Notes: generated from the sequence alone by a model not told the origin. Numbered from the stretch's first letter, positions 45,064-58,211 are shown. The stretch is DNA of 64,000 nt from Lactobacillus sp. ESL0785 (GCF_029395455.1 NZ_CP113916.1:1364001-1428000); one strand, 5' to 3'. Program-made: numbers and translations.

Positions 45064-46116
45064 TTATTTTTCTGCCAATTCAAAGACTATTTTACTGCCA
45101 GACTTAATCTGCTTTAAGATTGGTAAATCAGCGTTAATAATATGTCCCAGCACATTCACTTTTTCATCAGCTGGCAAATCACGCTTGGTAATCTGCAACT
45201 CACCCTGATAACGCAAATAGCGCCGATTATCACAAGTAATTGTTCCCCGTGGCCGCGGTTCAATGTTTGACAGCGGCGTCGTATCAAATAGCTGTCTGGT
45301 TCGGCCCTCAACTAGACGCACAACATCCCGCGCCACATCAATGCGGTTGTGCCATTCAAGACCAACTAAAGCTGGTACAGGTTCTTCAAGGTGCAGCGTC
45401 AAAGCACCATGCTTCACATAATTAGTAAAACTCGCAATTGTCTCTTGTCGTAAAGCAGGATCACCAATAAAGACGCGATCACAACCAAACTGTCGCAACT
45501 CTAGCAGCGCCGCTAAAGGATTCTCATCCCGATGCATTTCTAATGTTGGCAGCCCACGCTTAATTGGTCCACGCCTGTTACTATCACCAGCCACAAAAGC
45601 CATTGTTTGAAGATTATTTTTGTGCAGCCATCTATTCTTACGCTGCAGCAAATCCGCATCAAGTCCCGTTTCAGGTCGTGGATAATAATTATGCCATGCT
45701 TGCAGGTGAGCAAAATTTGCACCGTATTCACGCAAAGCCGTAATATCGTTTGTATCTAACGTACTAGCATTAAGCATCAGTGGCATTTCTTTTGACAGCT
45801 TAGCTACTAAACGAAAATCGACTCCATCATCAATCCGCAGTCCTGTCAAATGCAGACTTTTAACCTGCTCCAAGTCATCAATTGCTATCCCCAACTTTTG
45901 CAAACCAGTCTTAGATACATCGGCAATCAAGTCCAGATCCAAATTATGGCACCATTTACTTAACTCACCCAACCGCGACAATACAACTTGTGAATCATCT
46001 TCTGGAATATGCAGTGATGTAAAAACCGTACTAAAACCGGCATTACGCATTGCCAACAAATAATTATAATCTTGTGACGTTAAATCATGACCAAGATACA
46101 TTGAAAAACCAATCAT
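45064..46116 (-). CDS. mupG: 6-phospho-N-acetylmuramidase MupG (DUF871)
   Basis: A 350-residue TIM-barrel enzyme that hydrolyses MurNAc-6-P-GlcNAc imported by MurP, as described for S. aureus MupG. It starts MIGFSMYLGHDLTSQDYNYL behind AGAGGG; DUF871 features include FTSLHIPEDD, LIADVSK and a small C-terminal cyclophilin-like domain. The open frame extends seven codons upstream. A cre-like box with two mismatches lies at 46138-46152. It belongs to the MurNAc set with murQ, murP and murR. Confidence 0.88.
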   Translation of the reverse strand: MIGFSMYLGHDLTSQDYNYLLAMRNAGFSTVFTSLHIPEDDSQVVLSRLGELSKWCHNLDLDLIADVSKTGLQKLGIAIDDLEQVKSLHLTGLRIDDGVDFRLVAKLSKEMPLMLNASTLDTNDITALREYGANFAHLQAWHNYYPRPETGLDADLLQRKNRWLHKNNLQTMAFVAGDSNRRGPIKRGLPTLEMHRDENPLAALLELRQFGCDRVFIGDPALRQETIASFTNYVKHGALTLHLEEPVPALVGLEWHNRIDVARDVVRLVEGRTRQLFDTTPLSNIEPRPRGTITCDNRRYLRYQGELQITKRDLPADEKVNVLGHIINADLPILKQIKSGSKIVFELAEK

Positions 46117-46182
46117 TTTTCCCTCTTTTTTATACAATAAAGCGTTTTCTATTTAATTCATATTAACATATTTTTGGACATA

Positions 46183-46217
46183 ATAAAAAGCGCTGTTAAA
46201 ATTAACAAACGCTTTTA
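46183..46217 (-). terminator. terminator after the SLAP protein gene
   Basis: AAAAGCG..TGTTAA pairs with TTAACA.CGCTTTT and runs into T-rich sequence on the minus strand. Confidence 0.75.
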
Positions 46218-46230
46218 TATTACAGATAAT

Positions 46231-47856
46231 TTACTTAGTAGTTGTGGCGTAATCACTGATATTTAATGCTTGCTGGAAGCCATTAGCACCATTAATCATT
46301 AACGTTGTGTTGTTATTACTAAATTGAACCGCACCTTGATCAACATTGTTAGCACTAGCTGCTAATTGGACAATTTGATTAGCTTCAGCTGCTGATAAAT
46401 TATTCAGATCATTAACCACGATCTTCTTACCATTAAGTGCTGCCCTAGCTGCCTTGATTTTACTCAAAGCAGCCTTAACTTCACTAATAGTTGACGTACC
46501 ATTATTTACTTGCATGCCCGCAGTAATTGCACTGTCATAAGTATCACGCAACGACTTAGCAGCCAACTTATAAGCATCACTTGCCTTGACAGTTGTTACC
46601 TGATTTAATTCAATCTGCAAGTCACTTTTATCACTTACAGTGGCAACTGTAATTCCATCTTGAGCATCTTGTGGCGTATTAACAACAGTCAGCTTGGCGC
46701 CACTAATGGCACTAACATCTACATCTCTGATATAACCATTCTTGTCACTTTGCAGTTTATAGAACAATTCTGCCTTATTGTCAGCTGCTACCCAAATATA
46801 ACGTAATTCAGTTACCCGCGCAGTATGTCCTTTAGCAAAAGTTTTAGTTGTTTGCGCAATTCCCTTATCGTTATAAACATAAGCATCTTGACCCAAAGTA
46901 ATTAAAGTTGCTGATTGATCATCATCTGGAGCAGAGTTGGATGGCTTCAATTGTTTACCGGTAATAACGCCAACGTTACTCTTTTTAATCCACTGATCTT
47001 GACCTGGAAATTTATCATCATTAACGTGGTAGTATAGTTTTCCACCAATATATTGCAGATCATCAACAGTAATTTGCTGTCCTTGCATGACCTTCTTTTT
47101 ACTAGTGTTACCCTGACCATCATAAATGTATGAATTATGATTCAATGTGATCACTGTCGGATCATTTTGATTATCGCTTGGCTTAGCTTGGGATTTATTT
47201 TTCTTGGGCCGCTTGTTAACTGGCTTCAATTTACTTGAAGTTGAACCAACATTCGTTGCCTTAACAAATTGATCACTTTGTCCGCCAAGCCGGTAAAATA
47301 GCTTACTGCCAATGTATTTCAATTGATCAACTGTTACTTGCTGCCCCTTCTTTACCTTTTTCTTATCTGTTTTACCCTGACCATTATAAATATAAGCATT
47401 ATGCTTAATTGTGGCCGTAATTGTGTTGGTCTGGCTAACTTTTTTACCATCAACATAACCAACATTAGCTGCTTTGATAAAAGCACCATTACCAATAGAA
47501 TAATAATTCTTACCGTTAATTGTCTTCTTACCGTTGTAGTTAAGCGTTATTCCTTTAGCAATTGTCGTGTACTTACTACTGCCCATGTATTCCTTTAACC
47601 TTTTACCATCTTTGTCAAAGACATATGCATTACGGCTTAATTTAATCGTGCCTTTTTTAGAGCTAGTAGCCTTGGCTGGTGTAGTCTTCTTAGCTGCTGT
47701 TTTGACAGTTGTTGCTTTTTTATCTTTTTTATTAACTGCAGCTTTAGCCGTAGTCTTATCAGCTGCTTGAACTGATGATACTTGACCAGCTAACACCGGA
47801 CTCACTTCAAGTAATGCCGCAGCTGATACCATCAGCAACTTATGACTTAATTTCAT
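46231..47856 (-). CDS. SLAP-domain surface protein
   Basis: A 541-residue cell-surface protein. The signal peptide is MKLSHKLLMVSAAALLEVSP with cleavage near VQA-AD. A Lys/Thr-rich linker (35-65) leads to four SLAP (S-layer attachment) repeats of 65-75 residues, each with the pattern NAYVF/NAYIY-DGQG...G..V....L..IG...YY. These bind the wall polymer in acidophilus-group lactobacilli. Residues from about 410 form an alpha-helical FIVAR-like module (SDAYKLAAKSLRDTYDSAI) and a short beta tail. Ligand unknown. It lies between glmU and mupG. Confidence 0.88.
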   Translation of the reverse strand: MKLSHKLLMVSAAALLEVSPVLAGQVSSVQAADKTTAKAAVNKKDKKATTVKTAAKKTTPAKATSSKKGTIKLSRNAYVFDKDGKRLKEYMGSSKYTTIAKGITLNYNGKKTINGKNYYSIGNGAFIKAANVGYVDGKKVSQTNTITATIKHNAYIYNGQGKTDKKKVKKGQQVTVDQLKYIGSKLFYRLGGQSDQFVKATNVGSTSSKLKPVNKRPKKNKSQAKPSDNQNDPTVITLNHNSYIYDGQGNTSKKKVMQGQQITVDDLQYIGGKLYYHVNDDKFPGQDQWIKKSNVGVITGKQLKPSNSAPDDDQSATLITLGQDAYVYNDKGIAQTTKTFAKGHTARVTELRYIWVAADNKAELFYKLQSDKNGYIRDVDVSAISGAKLTVVNTPQDAQDGITVATVSDKSDLQIELNQVTTVKASDAYKLAAKSLRDTYDSAITAGMQVNNGTSTISEVKAALSKIKAARAALNGKKIVVNDLNNLSAAEANQIVQLAASANNVDQGAVQFSNNNTTLMINGANGFQQALNISDYATTTK

Positions 47857-47987
47857 ATCTTTTTTTACCTCACATCAAATTTTTGTTTTAATTTATTATT
47901 TCATATTGTAACCTAAAAAATGCCCGTGTAAAGCAACGTTACCAAGTTGTTATTGATTCTTAACACAAATTAACTTAATTAAAGTAA

Positions 47988-48015
47988 AAAAGAGCTTTCT
48001 ATCATTAGAAAACCC
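47988..48015 (-). terminator. terminator after glmU
   Basis: An imperfect stem GGGTTTTCTA-ATGA-TAGAAAGCTC with T6 tail on the minus strand. Confidence 0.6.
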
Positions 48016-48037
48016 TTTATAAATTTAACCAATTTAA

Positions 48038-49423
48038 TTATTGCCAGTCTTCACTCTTTGATAAAGCCAGTTTATGCCAATAATCTGGTTTATTAACTTG
48101 TCGACCACGGGCAATTGCCATATCATACCTAGCAACGTCTTTAGTAATTGTGGAATCAGCAGCAACAAAGGCATGATCAGCAACATTAACTGGCGCAACC
48201 AAGGTCGCACCTGAACCAATAAAGGACTTATCACCCACAGTTGTATGATCTTTTTGCACACCATCATAGTTAGCAAAAATGGTCCCACAACCAACGTTAA
48301 CATCTTTACCCAAAGTAGCATCACCCACATAAGTCAGATGACCAACTTTAGAATTCTCACCAATTGTAGCATTTTTAATTTCAACAAAATTACCAACATG
48401 AGCACCTGAACAGATTACCGCATTAGGTCGCAAATGAGAATTAGGGCCAATATCCGTATGATCAGCCATTGTAGCATTTTCTAGTGTTGATGAAGTAACT
48501 GTCACATGATTACCTATTTTAGTATCAACAATTCTAGAACCCGTGGTAATCAAACAATCATTACCAATCACGGTTTTACCCTTGATAACCACATTAGCCT
48601 CAATAACCGTATCACAGCCAATCTCAACGTCAGCATCAATGTAAGCAGTGGCTGGATCAACAAACGAAACGCCATTACGCATGTGTTCTTCATTAATTCG
48701 CTTCTGCATAATTTTAGTTGCTTGGGCCAAGGCAATGCGATCATTAACACCAAGACTTTCACTAAAATCAGGCATCTTATAGGCACCAACATGTTCACCA
48801 TGATTACGTAATATCTCCAGCACATCAGTTAAGTAATACTCACCTTGAGCATTATTATTAGTAACATGCTTCAATGCAGCAAAAAGCTTCTGATTATCGA
48901 AGCAAAAAACGCCAGTATTGATTTCATTAACCTGCAATTCTTCAGTATTGCCGTCCTTTTGTTCGACAATTCGCAAGACATTACCTTGTTCATCACGAAT
49001 AATCCGACCATACCCGTAAGGATTAGGTGCTTGGGCTGTCAAAACCGTTGCTGCATTACCCTTTTTTTGATGGTAATCAAACAAATTTTGAAAAGTTTGA
49101 CTAGTAAAAAGCGGAGTGTCACCTGTAATTACTAAGGTAGCACCTACTTGATCAGCTAATTCTGTTTGGGCAGTAAGAACAGCATCTCCTGTTCCCAATT
49201 GCTTTTCTTGCAAAACAAATTCTGACTTGCCAGCAAGTACTTTTTCTACTTCATCAGCCCCGTTACCAACAACGGTTACAATCTTGTCAGGATTAATTGC
49301 TTCCGCAGCTTCCACAACATGCTCAACCATTGGCTTACCACATACTTGATGCAGCACCTTGTACAACTTAGACTTCATTCGTGTACCCTTACCTGCGGCA
49401 AGGACAACTACAAACTTTTTCAT
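48038..49423 (-). CDS. glmU: bifunctional UDP-GlcNAc pyrophosphorylase / GlcN-1-P acetyltransferase
   Basis: Makes UDP-GlcNAc in two steps. The 461-residue protein has the uridyltransferase signature [20 protein letters not shown], the linking helix, and a left-handed beta-helix of hexapeptide repeats with the acetyltransferase site ([12 protein letters not shown] and [13 protein letters not shown]). The start is the ATG at 49423 after CGAGG; the open frame starts 11 codons earlier. Normally followed by prs; here followed by the SLAP protein gene. Confidence 0.96.
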   Translation of the reverse strand: MKKFVVVLAAGKGTRMKSKLYKVLHQVCGKPMVEHVVEAAEAINPDKIVTVVGNGADEVEKVLAGKSEFVLQEKQLGTGDAVLTAQTELADQVGATLVITGDTPLFTSQTFQNLFDYHQKKGNAATVLTAQAPNPYGYGRIIRDEQGNVLRIVEQKDGNTEELQVNEINTGVFCFDNQKLFAALKHVTNNNAQGEYYLTDVLEILRNHGEHVGAYKMPDFSESLGVNDRIALAQATKIMQKRINEEHMRNGVSFVDPATAYIDADVEIGCDTVIEANVVIKGKTVIGNDCLITTGSRIVDTKIGNHVTVTSSTLENATMADHTDIGPNSHLRPNAVICSGAHVGNFVEIKNATIGENSKVGHLTYVGDATLGKDVNVGCGTIFANYDGVQKDHTTVGDKSFIGSGATLVAPVNVADHAFVAADSTITKDVARYDMAIARGRQVNKPDYWHKLALSKSEDWQ

Positions 49424-49481
49424 TAATTTTAACCTCGTTTTATTTTTAAATTGCAACTAAATTCCAGTATATCATTTAATT

Positions 49482-50312
49482 TTAAAAGCGGTTAAAATCG
49501 GTATGTACCACAAAGTTGCCCGGTTCTGCCAAGATAACTCGTTTAGCTGGATCTACTTTCTTAATCTTGACCAATGACAAGTGACCCTCAATCAACTTCA
49601 CATCATCAAAATCAGCTTCACAAAGCACACAAACACCAGCAATATTACTGTTAAATTCCTTAACTAACTGCTGCATTCCTGTTAGAGTTCCACCAGCCAT
49701 CATAAAATCATCCACGAGTAAAACATTAGAATTTTCATTCAAAACTCGTGTTGGCAATTCCATTTTGGATACTCGATCAAGTGAAGAAGAAATATAATTG
49801 ACAGAAACTGTTGCTCCCTCCGTCACCTTCGAACGCTTGCGTGCAATAATAAACGGGACATTAAGGTAACGAGCAACTGCCTGAGCAAGTGCAATTCCTT
49901 TAGTTTCAATTGTCATAACGACATCAATATTAGAGTAGGCGTAGCGCGTAGCAACCAGCTTACCAATCTTTTCTAAGTCCTGTGGGTTTCCTAAAATATC
50001 GGATAAATAAACAAAGCCACCAGCCAAGATCCGCTCTGGATCTTCAATTCGCGCAGCCAAATCTGTCAAATAATTCTGAGCGTGCTTCTTCCCCCAAAAC
50101 GGAACATAACGAACGCCTCCAGCAGCACCAGCCACCGTTTCCAAAATACCATCTTGATTAGCTGCCAAAGTGTGTTTTAGGATAGACAAATCTTCGGAAA
50201 TCGACGACTTAGCAGCACCATATTGTTTAGCAAAAAATGGCAACGGAATTAATTCGTGTGGTCGCTCCATTAAGCGTTTGGTCATATCAACTAATCTCTC
50301 TGAACGTTTCAT
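49482..50312 (-). CDS. purR: purine operon regulator PurR
   Basis: A 276-residue Gram-positive PurR: N-terminal winged helix (KRSERLVDMTKRLMERP, AAKSSISEDLSILK) and a type I phosphoribosyltransferase-like domain with the PRPP loop NVLLVDDFMMAGGT. It senses PRPP, linking it to prs and xpt. In several Firmicutes it activates or represses purine genes. Genes purR-glmU are adjacent as usual (58-base gap). Confidence 0.95.
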   Translation of the reverse strand: MKRSERLVDMTKRLMERPHELIPLPFFAKQYGAAKSSISEDLSILKHTLAANQDGILETVAGAAGGVRYVPFWGKKHAQNYLTDLAARIEDPERILAGGFVYLSDILGNPQDLEKIGKLVATRYAYSNIDVVMTIETKGIALAQAVARYLNVPFIIARKRSKVTEGATVSVNYISSSLDRVSKMELPTRVLNENSNVLLVDDFMMAGGTLTGMQQLVKEFNSNIAGVCVLCEADFDDVKLIEGHLSLVKIKKVDPAKRVILAEPGNFVVHTDFNRF

Positions 50313-50369
50313 AGTATCTCCTTCCTAATGTTTGCTTTTTTATTAATAATTACTATACCTTAAGCCATA

Positions 50370-50400
50370 AAAAAAGGCACCAACATTTTCCAAAATGTCA
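50370..50400 (-). terminator. terminator after veg
   Basis: GGCATTGACATTTT-GG-AAAATGTTGGTGCC with seven T on the minus strand, between veg and purR. Confidence 0.75.
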
Positions 50401-50426
50401 ATGCCAAAAAACTCATTTTTTCTAAA

Positions 50427-50684
50427 TTATGCTTCAGCTTCTTCGGCTTCATCATTAAATTTCAATGTAATATTTTTGGTTAACAAATCCGTATAACTAT
50501 AAGAGACATGCTCAAAATTATTCTGATCTTGATCTAAGTCAACAACGAAGACAGCAGGGAATGTTTCTTTCAAAATTCCATGTCTCTTCGTTACCTTCTT
50601 ACGTCCGGCTCTTGCAACTACTGTTAAAGGATCACCTAAATGTGAATCTAATTTATGTTTAATGGTAATAATTGATGTTGGCAC
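50427..50684 (-). CDS. veg: Veg protein
   Basis: An 85-residue small beta-barrel protein of the Veg family, implicated in biofilm formation in B. subtilis; molecular role unresolved. The family core RKKVTKRHGILKETFPAVFV and FEHVSYSYTDLL is clear. The start is the GTG at 50684 behind AAGGAG. The C-terminus has a short acidic tail (DEAEEAEA) not typical of B. subtilis Veg. It follows rsmA, as in many Firmicutes. Confidence 0.93.
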   Translation of the reverse strand: MPTSIITIKHKLDSHLGDPLTVVARAGRKKVTKRHGILKETFPAVFVVDLDQDQNNFEHVSYSYTDLLTKNITLKFNDEAEEAEA

Positions 50685-50771
50685 TAAAAACAACTCCTTT
50701 AGGAGCTATTTTACCATATTGTGACAAATATTTCAATTATTTTTTAGTAATTGTAAAAATCCGAGCAAATA

Positions 50772-51659
50772 TTACTTTTGCACTGGAATAGCCCGTGCAA
50801 TTTGGGCAAACTGCGCAATTGTCAATTGTTCAGGACGAATCCGTGGATCTACACCTAAGGCTTTAATCAACTCTGCTCGCTTATCAGCTTCTGGCACCAA
50901 ATTCTTCAAATTGTTATTTAGCGTCTTGCGTCTTTGTGCAAAACACATTTTCACTACCCAATTAAAGTGCTTAATCTCACCAACATCTGGCTTTTGCACT
51001 AATGGCGTTAACACAACAACACTAGAATCAACTCGCGGCTTAGGAATAAACGATGTATTTTTAACAGTTAAAGCTGACGTTACCTTCATTTCAATCTGTA
51101 CGGCAATCGAAAGCGGACCATATTCCTTGTTGCCCGGCACAGCACTTAACCGGTCGGCAACTTCTTTTTGCATCATTAAGGTTAAACTAGCAAAGTCCAA
51201 TTCTGATTCGTTCAAGAAAAAAATAATCGGTGTTGTAATGTAATAGGGCAAGTTGGCAACAACCTTAATTGGCTTAGTCAAGTCAAAAAAGTCCTGCAAA
51301 TCTGCCTTGAAGTTTGCCTTTAAGATGTCCTTCATCATTAATTCAAAACGATCTTTAATTGGCACCCCGGCAATTTGCCGTGGCAATTCATTATTTAAAA
51401 TTTCCGGCAACGCGTCATCGACTTCATAAGCAAAAACTTTCGCTCCCGCATACAAAAGCTGTTCAGTTAAAGAGCCAATCCCCGGGCCAATTTCGATTAC
51501 TTGGTCACCCGGCCGAATATCTGCCGCCTGCACAATTCCTTGAATTGCATTCAGATCAACCAGAAAATTCTGACCTAAATTTTTCTTGGCCTTGACAAAA
51601 TAACGATTAATAATTGCCTGCGTTCTAACTGGCGATCCAATAGGAATTTCGTTATTCAT
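50772..51659 (-). CDS. rsmA: 16S rRNA (A1518/A1519-N6,N6) dimethyltransferase
   Basis: Dimethylates two adenines in the 3' end of 16S rRNA during 30S maturation (KsgA). The 295-residue enzyme shows [11 protein letters not shown], the SAM motif [16 protein letters not shown] and the catalytic NLPYYIT. It starts at 51659 with GAGGAGG inside the rnmV end; the genes overlap by 8 bases. Loss causes kasugamycin resistance. Confidence 0.96.
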   Translation of the reverse strand: MNNEIPIGSPVRTQAIINRYFVKAKKNLGQNFLVDLNAIQGIVQAADIRPGDQVIEIGPGIGSLTEQLLYAGAKVFAYEVDDALPEILNNELPRQIAGVPIKDRFELMMKDILKANFKADLQDFFDLTKPIKVVANLPYYITTPIIFFLNESELDFASLTLMMQKEVADRLSAVPGNKEYGPLSIAVQIEMKVTSALTVKNTSFIPKPRVDSSVVVLTPLVQKPDVGEIKHFNWVVKMCFAQRRKTLNNNLKNLVPEADKRAELIKALGVDPRIRPEQLTIAQFAQIARAIPVQK

Positions 51660-52218
51660 GCTTTGCCTCCTCAACAGCCTGCGTTAATTTTTCTCGAGTT
51701 ATGCCAAAAGTGTGCAGCCGTTTATAAAATTGCTTGGCATTACCATAACCGACCCGCAACTTAATACCAACGCGTTCACGTAATTGGCGTGAACCCTGAC
51801 CACTAGCTAGACCTAACTTTTGATAAGCCTCTTTAGTCAAATCGCTTTGCTCAAGCTTAACTTCATGTAAAGCGCTCAAAGCCCGCGTTAAGGCCTCTTT
51901 TGATGCATGTTCAACGCCCAAAGAATTACCACGTTTTTGTGGGACTCCTTCTTTACGCGTAATAAATGCTTGCTTAGCTTGCGGGACTGCTTGTGTCACT
52001 AATCGGCGAATTCGCTCACCATTGAGATCAGGATCAGTCAGAACAATGACATCCCGCGTTTTAATCAGTTCTTTTAACTCTGTCAAGACGGTTTGCGGCA
52101 CATCTGAACCGTTAGTCTCAATTGTTTCAATTCCCGGGAAAAATTGTTTCAGCCGAATTGTGTCGTCTTTTCCCTCAACGACCACAACCGCATTAAATTG
52201 TTTTTTAGTTAAGACCAT
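51652..52218 (-). CDS. rnmV: ribonuclease M5
   Basis: Matures 5S rRNA precursors. The 188-residue protein has a TOPRIM domain (VVVEGKDD with the catalytic Glu, and [13 protein letters not shown] with the Asp pair) and a C-terminal basic DUF4093 region. It overlaps tatD by 14 bases and rsmA by 8, so the tatD-rnmV-rsmA string is translationally coupled. Confidence 0.95.
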   Translation of the reverse strand: MVLTKKQFNAVVVVEGKDDTIRLKQFFPGIETIETNGSDVPQTVLTELKELIKTRDVIVLTDPDLNGERIRRLVTQAVPQAKQAFITRKEGVPQKRGNSLGVEHASKEALTRALSALHEVKLEQSDLTKEAYQKLGLASGQGSRQLRERVGIKLRVGYGNAKQFYKRLHTFGITREKLTQAVEEAKHE

Positions 52219-52971
52219 AAACTCTCACAGTATTTGCATAAGTTGCCGCAGCAACTTTTTCTATTGGAATATCTTTCAGTTCGGCAATTGCCTGAGCCAC
52301 ATAGTAAACGTTACCTGGCTCGTTTTGTTTACCGCGATACGGTTTCGGCGTCAAAAACGGTGCATCCGTTTCAATCAACAAGCGGTCAAGCGGTGTTTGT
52401 CTGGCAGACTCATGGACTTCAGTTGCCTTAGTAAAGGAAACTACACCAGAGTAAGAAAAACAAACATTTAGCTCCATGAACTTTTTGAGCCAAGCAGAGT
52501 CACCATTGAAACTGTGCAGAATTGCACCGTATTCAAGGTTACTGCTGCGTAAAATATCATAGCAGTCACTAAAAGCATCCCTCGTATGAATATCAACTGG
52601 CAAATGCAACTCGTGAGCCACTTCAATCTGACGCTTCATTACTGCCCGCTGCTTATCTCTTGGAGATTCATCCCAATAATAATCAAGTCCAATCTCACCC
52701 ATGGCAACCACACCGGGAGTTTGCAGCTGTTCAATTAGCAAATCTTCTGCTTGCTGGTCATAATCCTTAGCAACATCAGGGCAATAACCAACCATGGCAT
52801 AAACGTTATCAAAACGCTGGCTAAGGTCAATTGCCCGCTTATTAAAATCTGGATCTTGCCCCGCGCAAATCATCTTTGTAACACCCAGCTCTTTGGCCCG
52901 GTCAACGTAAAATGCTTCTTTGCCACGAAACGGTTCATCCTGCAGATGTGTATGGTTATCAATTAATTCCA

Positions 52972-52972
<1 letters not shown>
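52205..52972 (-). CDS. tatD: TatD-family metal-dependent DNase
   Basis: A 255-residue TIM-barrel metal hydrolase with the N-terminal IDNHTHLQDEPF metal site, GEIGLDYYWD, PVDIHTRDAF and LIETDAPFLTP. Related enzymes act as 3'-5' exonucleases in repair. The start overlaps the metG stop by one base (TAATG). Same metG-tatD-rnmV-rsmA order as in B. subtilis. Confidence 0.94.
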
Positions 52973-55334
<2,362 letters not shown>

Positions 55335-55376
55335 AAATATAGATCAAGTTTTCCCAACAGGAATACTTGATCTATT
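55335..55376 (-). terminator. terminator after mgtA
   Basis: TAGATCAAGT pairs with ACTTGATCTA around a long loop and is followed by a T-rich run on the minus strand. Confidence 0.7.
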
Positions 55377-55426
55377 TTTGAGTGTCTAAGAAGCCTATTT
55401 TTCTCAGATAATTTTTGCATTAATAT

Positions 55427-58117
55427 TTAAATCAAAAATTTTTCTTGCTTTAAGTAAAAGTGCTTAACCACTGTTGTCAATAAAATATACAGAATTAAAA
55501 TTCCGAGTATTACCCACATATAGTCAAGCGGCATCGGACCAAACTTCAACGCACCTGCAGCAAAAGAGAACGGTAGTAAAGTACCAATAATTCCTGCACC
55601 AAAGGTTGCCAAGATAACCGCATAAGTTGCATGCTGCTTGATAAATGGCAAATGCCGGTCACGCAAAGCATGGATAACCATTTCTTGCGTCCACAGTGAC
55701 TCAATAAACCAACCAGTGTGGAACAAGGCTACAAACGCTACCTTTTGTGCTGGTGAAATGGCATTGTATGCACCACCAACCAAATGCGGACAAATTAGAA
55801 AGTATAACAAACCAAAGGTAACAATATCAAATACCGATGAAGTTGGCCCAAAGTAAAACATAAACTTCGGTAATTTTTTCGTTGACCATGTCCGTGGCTG
55901 TTTCAAATAACTGTCTGACATCGTATCAAATGGTAACGATAGACAACTTGTCCCGTAAAGTAAATCTAGAATCAGTAATTGCAGCGGCAGCATTGGCAAA
56001 AATGGCAAAAATGATGAGGCAACCAAAATTGATAAAATATTACCAAAGTTTGACGATAAGGTAATTTTAATATACTTCATCGTATTGCCAAAGACTTTCC
56101 GGCCAATTCTGACACCCTTTTCGAGGACATTTAAGTCCTTGTGCAGCAAAATAATGTCAGCTGATTCCTTAGCAATATCCACTGCAGTATCCACTGAAAT
56201 CGAGACATCGGCTGCTTTCATTGCTGGCGCATCATTAATGCCATCGCCCATGTAACCGACAGTATGACCATTTTGCTTCAAAAGATTAATAATTTTAGTC
56301 TTATCTTCTGGTGAAAGTTTTACAAAGATATTACATTCTTCAACCATCTTAGCTAATTCTTCTGGACTCTTACCATCTAAGTCAGAGCCAGAATAGACAT
56401 TATCAACATTCAACCCTACTTGTAAACCAACGGTTCTTGTAACGGCTTCATTATCTCCTGTCAAGATTTTAACAGTGATACCATCACGCGCTAGCTTAGC
56501 CAAAGCATTCTTCGCACTTTCCTTCGGTGGATCAAGAAAAGCTAAAAAGCCACATAAGATCAAATCACTTTCATCCTTAGCCGAAAATTCCCCGACAGGA
56601 GCAGGATTCCGCTTATAACCAAGCATAATTACGCGCAAGCCATCATCGTTCATATCATTAATTTTAGCCAGCACTTTCTGCCTGCGTTCTGGCGTTAATG
56701 GTAAAATCTGCCCATCCACCTCAACTTTAGTAGACACGGCTAACATTTCCTCAGCAGCTCCCTTAGTTACCAACAGATGCTCGCCGTGTTCACGGTCAGA
56801 ATTTTCAACTACAACACTCATGCGCCGTCTAGAAAAATCAAACGGAATTTCATCAATTTTATTGTAATCACGCTGGATTTCATTAACATCAAGCTCATCA
56901 CCAGCAGCTTCAATAATTGCCTTATCAATCAGGTTCTTCATCCCTGTTTGGTAATAAGAATTAAGATAGCCTAATTCCAAAATTTTAGAAGTTTCACGTA
57001 AATTTAAGTCGTAATGACGCTCAAGCACAACTTTATCCTGCGTTAGTGTTCCTGTCTTATCTGTACAAAGAACATCAGCCGAGCCAAAATTCTGAATGGA
57101 ATTCATCTTCTTTACAATTGTGCCATGCTTTGACATTTCAACTGAACCTTTAACTAAGTTCGTTGTAACAATTACTGGTAACATTTCTGGAGTTAAGCCG
57201 ACGGCTGTTGCGATGGCAAAGATTAACGCATCAACCCAATTACCTTTAGTCAACCCATTGATAATAAATACTAATGGTGCAATAATTGCAGTCATAGTAA
57301 TTAACAGCTTAGAAATATTTTTAATGCCCACATCGAAAGTGGTATTCTTAACATCATTTCTAGCAATATCGTGAGCTAATTTACCAAACATGGTATGAGA
57401 GCCTGTTGCAAAGACAACGCCTAAACCCGCACCAGAAACAATCGTTGTCCCTTCATATAAAATATTTGGGTAATCCAAATAATCACGATCTTGACCAATT
57501 CCGGGCTTTTTTGTCGCCATTTTTTCCACTGGACTTGATTCACCATTGAGTGAACTTGACGAACAAAAAAGGTCTTTACTAGAAAGCAGCCGCATATCAG
57601 CCGGCACCATATCACCAGCTGCTAGTCTGATTACATCGCCAACAACTACCTTGTCAGTAGCAATTTCTTGATCCTTACCGTCACGGATAATATCAGTTGT
57701 AACCGACACCATCTTTAGCAGAGAATTAACTGCATTTGATGACTTAACATTTTGCACAAAACTAGTAATACCAGAAATTATGACCATTGTCAGCATGATG
57801 ATTACTGTACTCAGATCCTTTTGCCCAGCGGGAACAAAAAGATAATCAGTACACAAAGACAAAGTCGCTAGTACCAACAGAACTAATGTGAATGGCGTGA
57901 TAAACGCTTCGGCTAAAAAGCGTAACTTCGAATCATGTTTGTTTGAGGCAATTTTATTTGAACCATACTCTTCTCGGTTCTTTTTTGCTTGCTTAGTTGA
58001 CAAACCGTTGCTGCTGGCATGCAACCGTGCCAATGTTTCGGCTCGTGATTCCTTAGCAATTGTCCTGACTAGCTGCAGGTCCTTGCTTTCAGTTTGATCA
58101 CTTGGTTTTTTCAGCAT
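55427..58117 (-). CDS. mgtA: magnesium-transporting P-type ATPase
   Basis: An 896-residue P3B-type ATPase that imports Mg2+. The phosphorylation motif is DKTGTLTQD, the actuator loop SLNGESSPVEK, the hinge TGDNEAVT and VGYMGDGINDAPA. About ten membrane helices follow the MgtA pattern with the wide cytoplasmic loop. The start is the ATG at 58117 after AAGGAG; the open frame starts three codons earlier at GTG. An M-box riboswitch controls it. Confidence 0.95.
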   Translation of the reverse strand: MLKKPSDQTESKDLQLVRTIAKESRAETLARLHASSNGLSTKQAKKNREEYGSNKIASNKHDSKLRFLAEAFITPFTLVLLVLATLSLCTDYLFVPAGQKDLSTVIIMLTMVIISGITSFVQNVKSSNAVNSLLKMVSVTTDIIRDGKDQEIATDKVVVGDVIRLAAGDMVPADMRLLSSKDLFCSSSSLNGESSPVEKMATKKPGIGQDRDYLDYPNILYEGTTIVSGAGLGVVFATGSHTMFGKLAHDIARNDVKNTTFDVGIKNISKLLITMTAIIAPLVFIINGLTKGNWVDALIFAIATAVGLTPEMLPVIVTTNLVKGSVEMSKHGTIVKKMNSIQNFGSADVLCTDKTGTLTQDKVVLERHYDLNLRETSKILELGYLNSYYQTGMKNLIDKAIIEAAGDELDVNEIQRDYNKIDEIPFDFSRRRMSVVVENSDREHGEHLLVTKGAAEEMLAVSTKVEVDGQILPLTPERRQKVLAKINDMNDDGLRVIMLGYKRNPAPVGEFSAKDESDLILCGFLAFLDPPKESAKNALAKLARDGITVKILTGDNEAVTRTVGLQVGLNVDNVYSGSDLDGKSPEELAKMVEECNIFVKLSPEDKTKIINLLKQNGHTVGYMGDGINDAPAMKAADVSISVDTAVDIAKESADIILLHKDLNVLEKGVRIGRKVFGNTMKYIKITLSSNFGNILSILVASSFLPFLPMLPLQLLILDLLYGTSCLSLPFDTMSDSYLKQPRTWSTKKLPKFMFYFGPTSSVFDIVTFGLLYFLICPHLVGGAYNAISPAQKVAFVALFHTGWFIESLWTQEMVIHALRDRHLPFIKQHATYAVILATFGAGIIGTLLPFSFAAGALKFGPMPLDYMWVILGILILYILLTTVVKHFYLKQEKFLI

Positions 58118-58155
58118 TCTCACCACTCCTTATTTTAAAAAAACTCAAACAAACC

Positions 58156-58195
58156 AAAAAAGGCCGCATGCAAAAGCTGCAGGCGACCTTTTTAA
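58156..58195 (-). terminator. M-box expression-platform terminator
   Basis: On the minus strand GGTCGCCTGCAGC pairs with GCATGCGGCC (imperfect) and is followed by seven T. It lies between the M-box and mgtA and should form when Mg2+ is high. Confidence 0.8.
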
Positions 58196-58211
58196 ACAAG
58201 GTATCATAAAT

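Noticed and set aside
46138..46152. cre site before mupG
   Set aside because: The CG-centred core looks right but two consensus positions fail and no promoter could be placed beside it; kept only as a remark.
47323..47598. 91-residue frame opposite the SLAP repeats
   Set aside because: Shadow frame of a repeat-coding region without start signals.
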